This document shows positions 8,956-17,612 of a stretch of 64,000 bases of DNA, one piece after another; the stretch's first letter is position 1; the number at the start of each line of letters is the position of its first letter. The DNA comes from Lachnospiraceae bacterium. GTDB lineage: Bacteria > Bacillota > Clostridia > Lachnospirales > Lachnospiraceae. The notes below the pieces were generated by a model. It did not search any database and was not told the DNA's origin. It worked only from the letters and a program-made list of their open reading frames with translations. The position numbers and the translations under genes are program-made. The stretch lies in the NCBI GenBank assembly GCA_016288005.1, contig JAEEXY010000001.1:124001-188000 (forward strand). Direction: 5' to 3'.

Positions 8956-10302
8956 ATGAAGGTTTTGTTTGTTTCCCTCGGCTGTGACAAGAATCTGGCC
9001 GACAGCGAGAAAATGCTCGGCGCGCTGAAGTACAGCGGGCATGAGCTCACCGATAATGAGGAAGAGGCGGAGGCCGCGGTGGTAAACACCTGCTGCTTTA
9101 TTCATGATGCAAAGCAGGAGAGCATAGAGACGATACTCTCGCTGGCTCAGCTTAAGGAGACCGCTTCCTTAAAGTATCTGGTGATCACCGGCTGTCTGGC
9201 ACAGCGCTACAGGGATGAGATCATCGATTCGATCCCCGAGGTCGATTCGGTACTCGGCACCACCGCGTATGACGAGATCCCCGCAGTATTGAGCCGGCTT
9301 GAGGCGAACAGTCTTAAAGAGCGCATCATTATCAAAGATACCTCGATCGATCCCGTGCTTCCGGGACGACGCATACGTTCGGACATTACTCATTATTCAT
9401 ACCTTAAGATAGCCGAAGGCTGCGACAAACGCTGCACTTACTGCGTTATTCCCGATATCAAGGGACATTACCGCAGCATGGATTTTGACGCTCTGGTCAA
9501 AGAGGCTGAGGAGCTCGCCTCCGACGGTGTTACCGAGCTTATGATCGTGGCGCAGGAGACTACGCTGTACGGACTCGACCTGTACGGGAAAAAGCGTCTC
9601 CCCGAGCTTCTGAAGCGGTTATGTGCGATCGACGGGCTGCGGATGATCAGGCTGATGTACTGCTATCCGGAGGAGATCACCGACGAGCTCATCGATACCA
9701 TGGCTTCCGAGCCTAAGCTCTGTCATTATATCGATATGCCGATACAGCATGCTTCCGATGCCGTGCTTAAGCGCATGGGACGCAGGACGAACGGCGCGCA
9801 GATCAGGAATACCATCGAAAAACTGCGCAGGGCGATCCCCGATATCGCGATCAGGACTTCGCTGATCACAGGTTTCCCGGGGGAGACCGAAGAGGACCAC
9901 ACGTGCCTTATGGCATTCCTTAAGGAGTGCAGGCTCGACAGGGTAGGCGTTTTCACATATTCCAGGGAAGAGAATACGCCGGCTTACCGCATGAAGGACC
10001 GCGTGACAAAGGCTGTGGCGAACCGCAGGCGCAAGGATCTTATGGCACTGCAGCAGAGCATCGTATTCGATAAAAACGCGGCTCTTGCCGGGCGGCAGAT
10101 CGATGTGATCATCGACGGCAGGATACCCGAGGACGGCGTTTACGTCGGACGCACGTATATGGACGCGCCCGGCATTGACAGTGTCGTATTTGTGCGGAGC
10201 GGGCGGGATATAATTTCCGGCTCGGTCATCCGCGTCATTATAGAGGATTTCAAGGATTACGATTTAATCGGAACGGAGGTCGGCTATGACTACGCCCAAT
10301 AA
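8956..10302 (+). CDS. rimO: Ribosomal protein S12 methylthiotransferase RimO
   Basis: RimO is a radical-SAM enzyme that adds a methylthio group to an Asp of ribosomal protein S12. The 448-residue protein has an N-terminal MTTase domain beginning VSLGCDKN with C10 and further cysteines in NTCCF and TGCLAQRY, which together bind a second [4Fe-4S] cluster. The radical-SAM motif is C156-x3-C160-x2-C163, and there is a C-terminal TRAM-like region. The sister enzyme MiaB would show a different N-terminal pattern (TYGCQMN), so RimO is favoured. It overlaps pgsA by 17 bp. Confidence 0.94.
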   Translation: MKVLFVSLGCDKNLADSEKMLGALKYSGHELTDNEEEAEAAVVNTCCFIHDAKQESIETILSLAQLKETASLKYLVITGCLAQRYRDEIIDSIPEVDSVLGTTAYDEIPAVLSRLEANSLKERIIIKDTSIDPVLPGRRIRSDITHYSYLKIAEGCDKRCTYCVIPDIKGHYRSMDFDALVKEAEELASDGVTELMIVAQETTLYGLDLYGKKRLPELLKRLCAIDGLRMIRLMYCYPEEITDELIDTMASEPKLCHYIDMPIQHASDAVLKRMGRRTNGAQIRNTIEKLRRAIPDIAIRTSLITGFPGETEEDHTCLMAFLKECRLDRVGVFTYSREENTPAYRMKDRVTKAVANRRRKDLMALQQSIVFDKNAALAGRQIDVIIDGRIPEDGVYVGRTYMDAPGIDSVVFVRSGRDIISGSVIRVIIEDFKDYDLIGTEVGYDYAQ

Positions 10303-10846
10303 GATCACGGTATTCAGATTTATCCTGATACCGATTTTTACAGTGGTTTTCCTGCTCGAGTCCGCTTTTCCGGACAATAAGCTGCTGATAGACTACATCG
10401 CGGTCGCTATTTTCGCGATCGCGGCGATCTCGGATTTTTTTGACGGATATCTGGCCAGGAAAAACCATCAGATCACCGATTTCGGAAAGCTCATGGACCC
10501 GCTGGCGGATAAGATGCTCGTTTGCACCGCGCTTATCTGCTTTGTGCAGCTGCGTGAGAATTTCCCCTGCTGGTGCGCGGTGGTCGTTGTGGCTAGAGAG
10601 TTCATTATCAGCGGCTTCAGACAGCTTGCCGCCGAGAAAAAGACGATCATCATGGCGAGCATCTGGGGCAAGGCAAAGACCTTTGTTTCGCTCATCATGT
10701 GCATACTCTTCATCATTGACTGGGAGTACGGCTGGTTTACCGTAACGGAGACCGTGTTCATGTACGCGTCGACCCTGCTCACCGTCGTTTCGCTGGTCGA
10801 TTATCTGATCAAAAACTGGCAGGTCATGAGGGATTGCACTAAATAA
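10286..10846 (+). CDS. pgsA: CDP-diacylglycerol-glycerol-3-phosphate 3-phosphatidyltransferase
   Basis: PgsA makes phosphatidylglycerol-phosphate, the committed step to anionic phospholipids, in the membrane. The 186-residue protein carries the complete CDP-alcohol phosphatidyltransferase motif D50-xx-D53-G54-xx-A57-R58-x8-G67-xxx-D71-xxx-D75 and several hydrophobic helices. GGAGG at 10274-10278 precedes the start. The order rimO-pgsA is common in Clostridia. Confidence 0.94.
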   Translation: MTTPNKITVFRFILIPIFTVVFLLESAFPDNKLLIDYIAVAIFAIAAISDFFDGYLARKNHQITDFGKLMDPLADKMLVCTALICFVQLRENFPCWCAVVVVAREFIISGFRQLAAEKKTIIMASIWGKAKTFVSLIMCILFIIDWEYGWFTVTETVFMYASTLLTVVSLVDYLIKNWQVMRDCTK

Positions 10847-10927
10847 GACATGCTTTTAACATAGTTGTGACACTTTACGCATCTAAACTCGACAGTGGAG
10901 TATTGTCGGAGAGGAGGTGCGTAAGGC

Positions 10928-11479
10928 ATGCGGCTTAAAAAATGTGTTTATTTGATTCTCGTGATCGTGTTCGCGGTCATGCTTTGCGCATGCCGTAAGC
11001 AGGACCCGGATATCGGTGATCCCGATCCCGAAGAGTCCCCGACACCGACCATGCACGACACCGTAACGATCGCGCCCGTGATCTCGGGCGGCCGTTTTAA
11101 CCTCGTGGCCAAGCTTATATATACGGTCGACGCGGATACCTCCAGGGTCGTACGTTCCACCGTTATGGTCAGGGACGATACCGACATCACACCGGCGCTT
11201 GTGATCGATTTCATAGTCGATTCGCTCAAAGATGAGTCGCTTAATCTCTCGTTCGACGGCATTGAGTACGAAGACGGTGTCTGTGTTGTCGATTTTGACG
11301 ATTCGATCTATACTATCGCAGGCAAGAGCGCCGATCTCGAGGATGCGATACTTGACTGCATAGCGCAGAGCGTTCTCGATAATGTGGACGGCTGCATGAG
11401 CGTCATCTACAGGATCCACAACGAGGCATACAGTACAGTCAACAGGCATTTCGCCTATGATTTTGTTTATATGGAATAG
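10928..11479 (+). CDS. Lipoprotein with GerM-like domain
   Basis: This 183-residue protein has a lipoprotein signal peptide (lipobox L-C-A-C, lipidated Cys22). A short Pro/Asp-rich linker and one globular domain follow. That domain ends in a pattern (DGIEYEDGVCVVDF..., then ...ILDCIAQSVLDNVDGCMSVIYRI) resembling the GerMN sporulation/germination domain. The match is by pattern only. It would be anchored on the outer face of the membrane. GGAGGTG (10913-10919) lies 8 nt before ATG. A terminator follows directly, so it can be expressed as a single gene. Confidence 0.7.
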   Translation: MRLKKCVYLILVIVFAVMLCACRKQDPDIGDPDPEESPTPTMHDTVTIAPVISGGRFNLVAKLIYTVDADTSRVVRSTVMVRDDTDITPALVIDFIVDSLKDESLNLSFDGIEYEDGVCVVDFDDSIYTIAGKSADLEDAILDCIAQSVLDNVDGCMSVIYRIHNEAYSTVNRHFAYDFVYME

Positions 11480-11494
11480 CAGATATGATCTTTT

Positions 11495-11521
11495 AAGCCC
11501 GAGTTTATCCCGGGCTTTTAT
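11495..11521 (+). terminator. Intrinsic terminator after the GerM-like gene
   Basis: AAGCCCG (11495-11501) pairs with CGGGCTT (11511-11517) across a 9-nt loop, followed by a short T-rich tail (TTTTATT overlaps the arm end). Confidence 0.75.
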
Positions 11522-11541
11522 TGAGTAAACAGGAGATAACT

Positions 11542-12786
11542 ATGGGAAGACTGATAGTGATAGGCGGCGGTGCCGCGGGCATGATGGCGGCCGCTGTGGC
11601 TTCGGCGGGCGGAGTGGAAACCGTTCTCATCGAAAAGAACGAGAAACTCGGCAAAAAGGTATATATCACCGGAAAGGGCCGCTGCAATCTGACCAATGAC
11701 TGCGATGTGCGCGATTTCCTGAAGAACGTCGTCTCGAATGAAAAGTTCCTCTACAGCGCGCTGTACGGTTTCTCACCGCAGATGACCATCGATTATTTCG
11801 AATCGATCGGACTTAAGACCAAGATCGAGCGCGGCAACCGTGTTTTCCCGGTCAGCGATCATTCGTCTGATGTCAACAAGTATCTCGAGAAGGCCATAAA
11901 ATGGTCGGGCGCGAAGATCATGCTGAATACCGCGGTTCGTGAGATAGTAACCGGGGACGGGCGTTTTACGGGAGTTAGGCTTGCGTCGGGAGAACTGCTT
12001 AAAGGAGACGCGTGCTTCGTCGCGACAGGAGGACTGAGCTATCCTTCGACGGGCTCCGACGGAGACGGCTACAGATTCGCAAAGGAGCTCGGACATAAGG
12101 TTACAAGGCTCCTGCCTTCGCTGGTCTCGGTCAAGACCAAAGAGGAATGGGTCCGTCAGGTTGAGGGCCTTTCACTGAAAAATGTGGTCCTGAGCGCGTA
12201 TTCTAACGGCAAATGCCTCTACAGCGACCTGGGAGAGATGCTCTTTACGCACAACGGGATCAGCGGCCCGCTGGTTCTGACGCTTTCTTCAATGCTGGCC
12301 GATACGATATCATCGGGCAATAAGGTGGATCTGCTGATCGATCTAAAGCCCGGCCTCGATCCCGCGCAGCTCGACGAGCGACTGCTGAAGGACTTTAACG
12401 AAAACATAAACAGGCAGTTCGCAAATTCGCTAGGGAAACTTCTGCCGTCATCGCTTATACCTGTGATCGTTTCTCTGTCCGGCATTCCTGCGGACAAACA
12501 GGTCAATCTGATCACAAAAGAGGAACGCACCGCGTTTGCGGGACTGATCAAGGCGCTGCCGCTGTCAGTTCTGCGCCTCGGCGGTTTCGACGAAGCGGTC
12601 GTCACAAAGGGAGGCGTGGATGTGAAGCAGATCAATCCCTCCACTATGGAGTCAAAACTTGTGAGCGGGCTGTATTTTATCGGTGAGGTTCTCGATGTCG
12701 ACGCTTTTACAGGCGGATTTAACCTGCAGATAGCATGGTCGACCGCCCATGCGGCTGCCGAAGCCGTTATAGAGGCATTGAGCTGA
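11542..12786 (+). CDS. BaiN/HI0933-family NAD(P)/FAD-dependent oxidoreductase
   Basis: This 414-residue flavoprotein has an N-terminal dinucleotide-binding motif GGGAAG (8-13), the family signature TGKGRCNLTN (about 45-54) and GGLSYPSTGSDGDGY. The C-terminal FAD contact region is GEVLDVDAFTGGFNLQIAWSTA. The family is annotated as aminoacetone oxidase or BaiN-like; physiological substrates are unsettled. The frame opens at a TTG (11521) inside the terminator. ATG 11542 is chosen because AGGAG lies 6 nt upstream. Confidence 0.88.
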   Translation: MGRLIVIGGGAAGMMAAAVASAGGVETVLIEKNEKLGKKVYITGKGRCNLTNDCDVRDFLKNVVSNEKFLYSALYGFSPQMTIDYFESIGLKTKIERGNRVFPVSDHSSDVNKYLEKAIKWSGAKIMLNTAVREIVTGDGRFTGVRLASGELLKGDACFVATGGLSYPSTGSDGDGYRFAKELGHKVTRLLPSLVSVKTKEEWVRQVEGLSLKNVVLSAYSNGKCLYSDLGEMLFTHNGISGPLVLTLSSMLADTISSGNKVDLLIDLKPGLDPAQLDERLLKDFNENINRQFANSLGKLLPSSLIPVIVSLSGIPADKQVNLITKEERTAFAGLIKALPLSVLRLGGFDEAVVTKGGVDVKQINPSTMESKLVSGLYFIGEVLDVDAFTGGFNLQIAWSTAHAAAEAVIEALS

Positions 12787-12790
12787 CGGC

Positions 12791-12819
12791 TTTACGTTTG
12801 GATATTTTTCGGATATACT
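12791..12819 (+). promoter_or_regulatory. Promoter for cmk
   Basis: TTTACG (12791-12796), a 17-bp spacer and TATACT (12814-12819). Transcription would start near 12826. An ATG at 12828 would then be nearly leaderless, which supports ATG 12849 with its AAGGAAGG. Confidence 0.6.
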
Positions 12820-12848
12820 GATACAAAATGAAAAAGGAAGGTCAGAAA

Positions 12849-13529
12849 ATGAAATTCAATATCGCAATCGACGGCCCCGCAGGCGCGGGAAAGAGCACGA
12901 TAGCAAAGATGCTCGCGGAGAGGCTCGGATTTGTTTATATCGATACAGGCGCCATGTACAGGGCCATGGCTTATTACTACATGACAAAGGACATCGATAT
13001 CGATGACAAAGACGCCGTTATCGCGGAGTTTGACAATATCGGGATAGAGCTGCGGTACATTGACGGAGTGCAGCACATCTATCTCAACAAAGAGGATGTT
13101 TCGGACCGGATCAGGACCGCAGAGGTAGGAGAGAACGCGTCAAAGGTTTCGGCCATCGCAGAGGTCAGGAAAAAGCTTGTCGCGCTGCAGCAGCAGATCG
13201 CGAAGTCCATCAATGTCGTAATGGACGGACGTGACATAGGCTCGGTTGTACTGCCGGACGCGGAGCTTAAGATCTATCTTACCGCGAGCGTTGAGGTACG
13301 CGCGCAGCGCAGGTACAAGGAGCGCATAGACAAGGGGCAGGAGGCCGATCTTGCCGCCATCGAGGAGGAGATCCGCCAGCGCGATTACCGCGACATGCAT
13401 CGCGACGCGTCACCGCTCATCTGCGTGGAGGATGCGGTAACGGTCGACACCTCGTATATGACCATCGAAGAGGTTGCCGCACGTATATGCGACCTCGCAG
13501 TTCAGAAAGGCTTTAAGAATGAAGCGTGA
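12849..13529 (+). CDS. cmk: Cytidylate kinase
   Basis: Cmk phosphorylates CMP/dCMP for nucleotide and CDP-lipid synthesis. The 226-residue protein has a P-loop GPAGAGKS (9-16), YIDTGAMYRA, MDGRDIGSVVLPDA, and the lid-region pattern RQRDYRDMHRDASPL. ATG 12849 is preferred over ATG 12828 because AAGGAAGG (12833-12840) precedes it by 8 nt. It overlaps ispH-rpsA by 11 bp; cmk-ispH(-rpsA) is a typical clostridial order. Confidence 0.95.
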   Translation: MKFNIAIDGPAGAGKSTIAKMLAERLGFVYIDTGAMYRAMAYYYMTKDIDIDDKDAVIAEFDNIGIELRYIDGVQHIYLNKEDVSDRIRTAEVGENASKVSAIAEVRKKLVALQQQIAKSINVVMDGRDIGSVVLPDAELKIYLTASVEVRAQRRYKERIDKGQEADLAAIEEEIRQRDYRDMHRDASPLICVEDAVTVDTSYMTIEEVAARICDLAVQKGFKNEA

Positions 13530-15480
13530 GATACGCGTGGCCGCCTCCGCGGGATTTTGCTTCGGAGTGCAGCATGCCGTTGACAAGGTTTACGAAGAAT
13601 TGCAGACCGGACGCCCGGTTTATACTTTCGGTCCGATCATGCATAATGAAACCGTGGTCGCCGAGCTCGAGGCAAAGGGCGTTAAGGTCATCGATTCCGT
13701 CGAAGAAGCCGACAAACTCAAAGGCGCGTCGATAATCATCAGGTCCCACGGAGTCCCGCGTGATGTTTATGAGAGGCTCGACAGACGCGACGCGGACGGC
13801 AATCCCATAAATCATGTGATCGACGCCACCTGCGCATTCGTAAAAAAGATACACAGGACCGTCGAGGAGTATTCCGCCAGAGGATATCACATCGTGATAG
13901 CGGGAGACCCCGAACACCCTGAAGTTAAGGGCATTTGCGGCTGGTGCAGCGGGCCTTTTACCGTGATAGATTCGGAGGATGATGCACGTTCGCTCACGAT
14001 TCCTCACGAAAAAGAATTATGTCTAGTTTCACAAACAACATATAATTTCAATAAATTTGAAGTATTAGTTGAAATTTTAAAGAAAATAGGATATAGTATA
14101 AATGTTGTGAACACGATTTGCAACGCAACCGAGAAAAGACAGCGTGAAACGCTCGAACTTGCCAGGAGTTCGGACGCCATGATCGTTATCGGGAGCAGGA
14201 ACAGTTCAAACACGCGCAAGCTGTTCGAGATCTCATCTCGGGAATGTATTAATACTTACTACATACAGACACATGCAGACCTGGAATTATGTGACTTAAA
14301 ATCTTTTCGTTGTGTAGGTATTACAGCAGGGGCATCCACACCCCAAACAATTATCAAGGAGGTTCAAGAGGAAATGTCTGAGGAAAATTTTGAACAAATG
14401 CTGGAGGATTCATTAAAAAAGATACACAACGGGGAGGTAGTTGAAGGCACAGTCATCAGTGTTAAAGAAGATCAGATCGCACTGAACATTGGTTACAAGG
14501 CTGACGGTATCATCACACGCAGCGAATACACCAACGATTCGACTCTCGACCTTCGCACCGTTGTGCATGAGGGCGACACCATGACCGTTAAGATTATCAA
14601 GGTTAACGACGGTGAGGGCCAGGTTATCTTATCGTACCGCAAGCTTGCTGCTGAGCGCGGAAGCAAGAGGCTTGAGGAAGCATTCGAGAACAAAGAGGTA
14701 CTTAAGGCAAACGTTGTTGAGATCTGCCTTGGCGGTATCGTTGTTATCGTTGACGAGACCAGAGTATTTATCCCTGCAAGTCTTGTTTCGGATATCTATG
14801 AGAAGGATCTGAACAAGTACAAGGATCAGGAGATCGAGTTCGTTATCACCGAATTCAATCCCAAGAAGAGACGCATCATCGGCGATCGCAAGCAGCTGCT
14901 TGTTGCTAAGAAGAAAGAGGCTATGGCCCAGCTCTTCGAGAAGATCAAGGTCGGCGATGTTATCGAAGGCAAGATCAAGAATATCACCGATTTCGGCGCA
15001 TTCGTAGATCTTGGCGGAGCAGACGGACTGCTTCATATTTCTGAGATGTCATGGGGCCGCATTGAGAATCCCAAGAAGGTATTCTCCGTTGGCGAGACCA
15101 TTAAGGCATATATTAAGGAGATCAAGGGCGAGAAGGTAGCTCTCTCGATGAAGTTCCCCGACCAGAACCCTTGGGTTGATGCTGAGACAAAGTTCGCTGT
15201 CGGCAATGTTGTTACCGGTAAGGTTGCACGCATGACTGACTTCGGTGCTTTCGTTGAGCTCTATCCCGGTGTTGACGCTCTGCTTCATGTTTCGCAGATC
15301 GCGCGCGAGCACATTGAGAAGCCTTCGGACGTTCTCAAGCTTGGCGATGAAGTAACGGCTAAGATCGTTGACTTCAACCTCGAGGAGAAGAAGATCAGCC
15401 TTTCGATCAAGGCTCTGCTCGCTCCCGAGCCCAAGGAGACCGAAGCTCCCGCTGAGGAGGCTCCCGCAGAGGAGAACTGA
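13519..15480 (+). CDS. ispH-rpsA: Fused IspH (HMBPP reductase) and ribosomal protein S1
   Basis: This single 653-residue frame has two parts. Residues 1-280 are IspH, the last enzyme of the MEP isoprenoid pathway, with three [4Fe-4S] ligand cysteines C14, C105 and C201 and the motifs RSHGVPR, SQTTYNFNKFE and ASTPQTIIKE. From about 300 there are four S1 RNA-binding domains (near 304-375, 392-455, 478-545 and 561-632) and an acidic Pro/Glu tail. Such fusions are established in Clostridia. Within the gene, about 14010-14400 is strikingly AT-rich compared with the flanks. It holds a promoter-like sequence and an in-frame AAGGAGG/ATG at the junction (residue 286), so separate S1 could also be made. 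It is followed by a strong terminator. Confidence 0.94.
   Translation: MKREIRVAASAGFCFGVQHAVDKVYEELQTGRPVYTFGPIMHNETVVAELEAKGVKVIDSVEEADKLKGASIIIRSHGVPRDVYERLDRRDADGNPINHVIDATCAFVKKIHRTVEEYSARGYHIVIAGDPEHPEVKGICGWCSGPFTVIDSEDDARSLTIPHEKELCLVSQTTYNFNKFEVLVEILKKIGYSINVVNTICNATEKRQRETLELARSSDAMIVIGSRNSSNTRKLFEISSRECINTYYIQTHADLELCDLKSFRCVGITAGASTPQTIIKEVQEEMSEENFEQMLEDSLKKIHNGEVVEGTVISVKEDQIALNIGYKADGIITRSEYTNDSTLDLRTVVHEGDTMTVKIIKVNDGEGQVILSYRKLAAERGSKRLEEAFENKEVLKANVVEICLGGIVVIVDETRVFIPASLVSDIYEKDLNKYKDQEIEFVITEFNPKKRRIIGDRKQLLVAKKKEAMAQLFEKIKVGDVIEGKIKNITDFGAFVDLGGADGLLHISEMSWGRIENPKKVFSVGETIKAYIKEIKGEKVALSMKFPDQNPWVDAETKFAVGNVVTGKVARMTDFGAFVELYPGVDALLHVSQIAREHIEKPSDVLKLGDEVTAKIVDFNLEEKKISLSIKALLAPEPKETEAPAEEAPAEEN
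14069..14097 (+). promoter_or_regulatory. Candidate internal promoter upstream of the S1 half
   Basis: TTGAAA (14069-14074), a 17-bp spacer and TATAGT (14092-14097) lie inside the ispH coding part, in an AT-rich patch unlike the rest of the gene. Transcripts would start near 14104, about 270 nt before the in-frame ATG 14374. AT-rich sequence produces such matches by chance, so this is tentative. Confidence 0.4.
14356..14376 (+). promoter_or_regulatory. Internal ribosome binding site and in-frame ATG for stand-alone S1
   Basis: AAGGAGG (14356-14362) is 11 nt before ATG 14374, with a second purine-rich AGAGGAA directly before the ATG. The ATG is in frame with the fusion (codon 286) and lies exactly at the IspH/S1 junction. 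Initiation here would give a 368-residue S1 protein. Confidence 0.5.
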
Positions 15481-15522
15481 TACTCGGTGCTCTTATCGGC
15501 AAACTGAATATTTGACATTCAT

Positions 15523-15557
15523 ACCCCCTGTCGGATAACCGGCAGGGGGTTCTTTTT
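15523..15557 (+). terminator. Strong terminator after ispH-rpsA
   Basis: ACCCCCTG (15523-15530) pairs with CAGGGGGT (15543-15550). An inner CGG/CCG pairing extends the stem, and TTCTTTTT follows. Confidence 0.9.
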
Positions 15558-15580
15558 CGGTGCCCTATCACCAATATAAC

Positions 15581-15621
15581 CATGGTGCCTGTCACCAACG
15601 CCGTTGGTGACAGGCACCATG
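15581..15621. repeat. REP-like perfect palindrome (20-bp arms)
   Basis: CATGGTGCCTGTCACCAACG (15581-15600) is the exact reverse complement of 15602-15621, with a single C between. A degenerate partial copy (GGTGCCCTATCACCAA, 15559-15574) lies just upstream. The core GGTGACAGGCACC resembles short palindromes I recall being dispersed in many genomes and linked to REP-associated transposases, but no transposase is present here. It lies between a terminator and the cheR promoter. Confidence 0.8.
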
Positions 15622-15667
15622 ACTATCTCATGAATACAAAATATCTTATTAAAATTTCGTTTTTAAC

Positions 15668-15695
15668 TTGCCAAAACAAGTATTTGTGTTATAGT
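15668..15695 (+). promoter_or_regulatory. Probable cheR promoter
   Basis: TTGCCA (15668-15673), a 16-bp spacer and TATAGT (15690-15695), in an AT-rich stretch about 35 bp before the cheR start. Confidence 0.5.
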
Positions 15696-15730
15696 AAATG
15701 TATAGATTGAGAAACAGAGAGGAGTTTACA

Positions 15731-16504
15731 ATGGCTGATAATTACGAATATTTTAAAACGCAGATACTGGCGCTTACAAAGATCGACCTGAACGCATATA
15801 AAGAGGCGCAGATGAAGCGCAGGATCGATACGCTTATAACGAGGAACCAGTGTAAGTCTTACGCTGAATTTGTCAATCTGATCAAGACGGACAAAGAGAA
15901 GTTCGAAGAGTTCGTAGCATATCTTACGATAAACGTATCGGAGTTCTGGAGAAATCCCGAGCAGTGGAAGATACTTGAGGATAAGGTTATCCCGGATCTC
16001 GTCAAGCTTCCTTCGATCAAGATATGGAGCGCCGCATGCTCGACGGGTGACGAGCCTTATTCGCTTGCGATGCTTCTGCTCAAGCATGTTCCGATCAGCA
16101 GGATCAAGATAATCGCGACCGACATAGACAAGCAGGTTCTCGAGAAGGCAAAGTCCGGCATGTATAACGACAAGAGCATCAAGGGACTTCCCGACGAGCT
16201 CAAGAAAAAGTATTTCGAAAAGATCTCGGATACCGCGTTCCAGGTTTCGCCCGAACTCAAGAAATGCATCGAATTCAAGGAGCACAACCTGCTGCGCGAT
16301 CCTTATCCCACCGGACTCGATCTGATCGTATGCCGCAATGTTCTGATCTATTTTACCGAGGAAGCAAAGAGCGAGATCTATAAAAAGTACAATGCCTCGC
16401 TCAAGCCCGGAGCCATCCTTTTCCTCGGCAGCACGGAGCAGATAATACAGCCTCAGCAGTACGGTTTTGAGACGATCTCTTCATTCTTCTATAAGAAGGT
16501 CTGA
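15731..16504 (+). CDS. cheR: CheR-type protein-glutamate methyltransferase
   Basis: This 257-residue protein has an N-terminal helical CheR domain (FEEFVAYLTINVSEFWRNP, about 58-76) and a SAM-binding domain with SAACSTGDEPYSLAM (100-114), ATDID and IVCRNVLIYF. CheR methylates glutamates of chemoreceptors using SAM. No other chemotaxis or flagellar gene is nearby and it has its own promoter, so it acts in trans on receptors encoded elsewhere or has another target. Its start is ATG 15731 with AGAGGAG 6 nt upstream. Confidence 0.9.
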   Translation: MADNYEYFKTQILALTKIDLNAYKEAQMKRRIDTLITRNQCKSYAEFVNLIKTDKEKFEEFVAYLTINVSEFWRNPEQWKILEDKVIPDLVKLPSIKIWSAACSTGDEPYSLAMLLLKHVPISRIKIIATDIDKQVLEKAKSGMYNDKSIKGLPDELKKKYFEKISDTAFQVSPELKKCIEFKEHNLLRDPYPTGLDLIVCRNVLIYFTEEAKSEIYKKYNASLKPGAILFLGSTEQIIQPQQYGFETISSFFYKKV

Positions 16505-16520
16505 TACTGCTAAAAAGATA

Positions 16521-16549
16521 TTGATTTTATATTTTCTATAGTTTATCAT
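16521..16549 (+). promoter_or_regulatory. Promoter for plsX-acpP
   Basis: TTGATT (16521-16526), a 17-bp spacer and TATCAT (16544-16549) lie in the AT-rich gap between cheR and plsX. Confidence 0.5.
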
Positions 16550-16590
16550 TAATTTACAGTAAAGTATGAAAGGTTTGAAATTAGCAGAGC

Positions 16591-17598
16591 ATGAGTGACA
16601 AAGTCTGTGTTGCCGTTGACGCCATGGGCGGTGATAACGCCCCTGCCGAAGTGGTTAAGGGCGTCGTAGAGGCAGTTAATGAAAAAGACAATCTCAAGTG
16701 CTTTCTGGTCGGTAATACGGATGCGATCACTGCTGAGCTGGCGGGCCTGTCCTACGACAAAGACAGGATAGAGATCGTGGAAGCCTCCGAGGTCATAACG
16801 AACGACGAGGCGCCTGTTATGGCTATCCGGCGTAAGAAGGACTCATCGATAGTCGTAGGTCTGAACCTTATCAAAACCGGAGATGCTTCGGCATTTGTCT
16901 CGGCCGGCAGTACCGGTGCGGTTCTGGTAGGAGCACAGCTGATAGCGGGCAGGATAAAGGGCATCGAGCGTACGCCGCTCGCGCCGCTGATACCCACTGT
17001 TACGGGCTGTTCACTGCTGATCGACTGCGGAGCCAATGTTGACGCGAGAGCGTCGCATCTGGTACAGTTCGCAAAGATGGGTTCCATATATATGGAGCAC
17101 GTCATGGGAGTTGCCAATCCCCGTGTAGCGATAGTCAATATCGGAGTCGAGGAAGAAAAGGGCAACGCTCTGGTCAAGGAGACCTACCCGATGCTCAAGG
17201 CCTGTCCCGACATCAACTTCGTCGGCAGCATAGAGGCCAGGCAGATACCTTACGGTGATGCGGACGTCATCGTCTGTGAGGCATTTACGGGCAATGTCAT
17301 ACTTAAGATGTACGAGGGTGTCGCAGGTGCCCTGATCGATAAGATCAAATCGGCCATGACCGCCACGCCCATTTCATCGTTGGGTGCTTTGATGGTAAAG
17401 CCTCAGCTGAAGAAGACCCTTAAGGGCTTCAGCACTTCCGAATACGGAGGCGCGCCGATGCTCGGACTGAACGGACTGGTCGTTAAGACACACGGCAGCT
17501 CGAAGAGCGTCGAGATCAAAAACTCCATCATACAGTGTATAAAGTTTGCTGACGCAAAGATCAGCGATAAAATAAAAAGAAATATTCTACAAGAATAG
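16591..17598 (+). CDS. plsX: Phosphate acyltransferase PlsX
   Basis: PlsX converts acyl-ACP to acyl-phosphate, the donor used by PlsY (encoded at 41584), at the start of phospholipid synthesis. The 335-residue protein opens with [12 protein letters not shown] and contains [20 protein letters not shown] and [15 protein letters not shown], all family hallmarks. It is followed after 14 bp by acpP, its substrate carrier. Confidence 0.95.
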   Translation: MSDKVCVAVDAMGGDNAPAEVVKGVVEAVNEKDNLKCFLVGNTDAITAELAGLSYDKDRIEIVEASEVITNDEAPVMAIRRKKDSSIVVGLNLIKTGDASAFVSAGSTGAVLVGAQLIAGRIKGIERTPLAPLIPTVTGCSLLIDCGANVDARASHLVQFAKMGSIYMEHVMGVANPRVAIVNIGVEEEKGNALVKETYPMLKACPDINFVGSIEARQIPYGDADVIVCEAFTGNVILKMYEGVAGALIDKIKSAMTATPISSLGALMVKPQLKKTLKGFSTSEYGGAPMLGLNGLVVKTHGSSKSVEIKNSIIQCIKFADAKISDKIKRNILQE

Positions 17599-17612
17599 AC
17601 TGGGGGCTAGTT

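Noticed and set aside
13519-15480. ispH-rpsA as an assembly or sequencing fusion
   Set aside because: The frame is continuous without a slippery site and this fusion is established in Clostridia.
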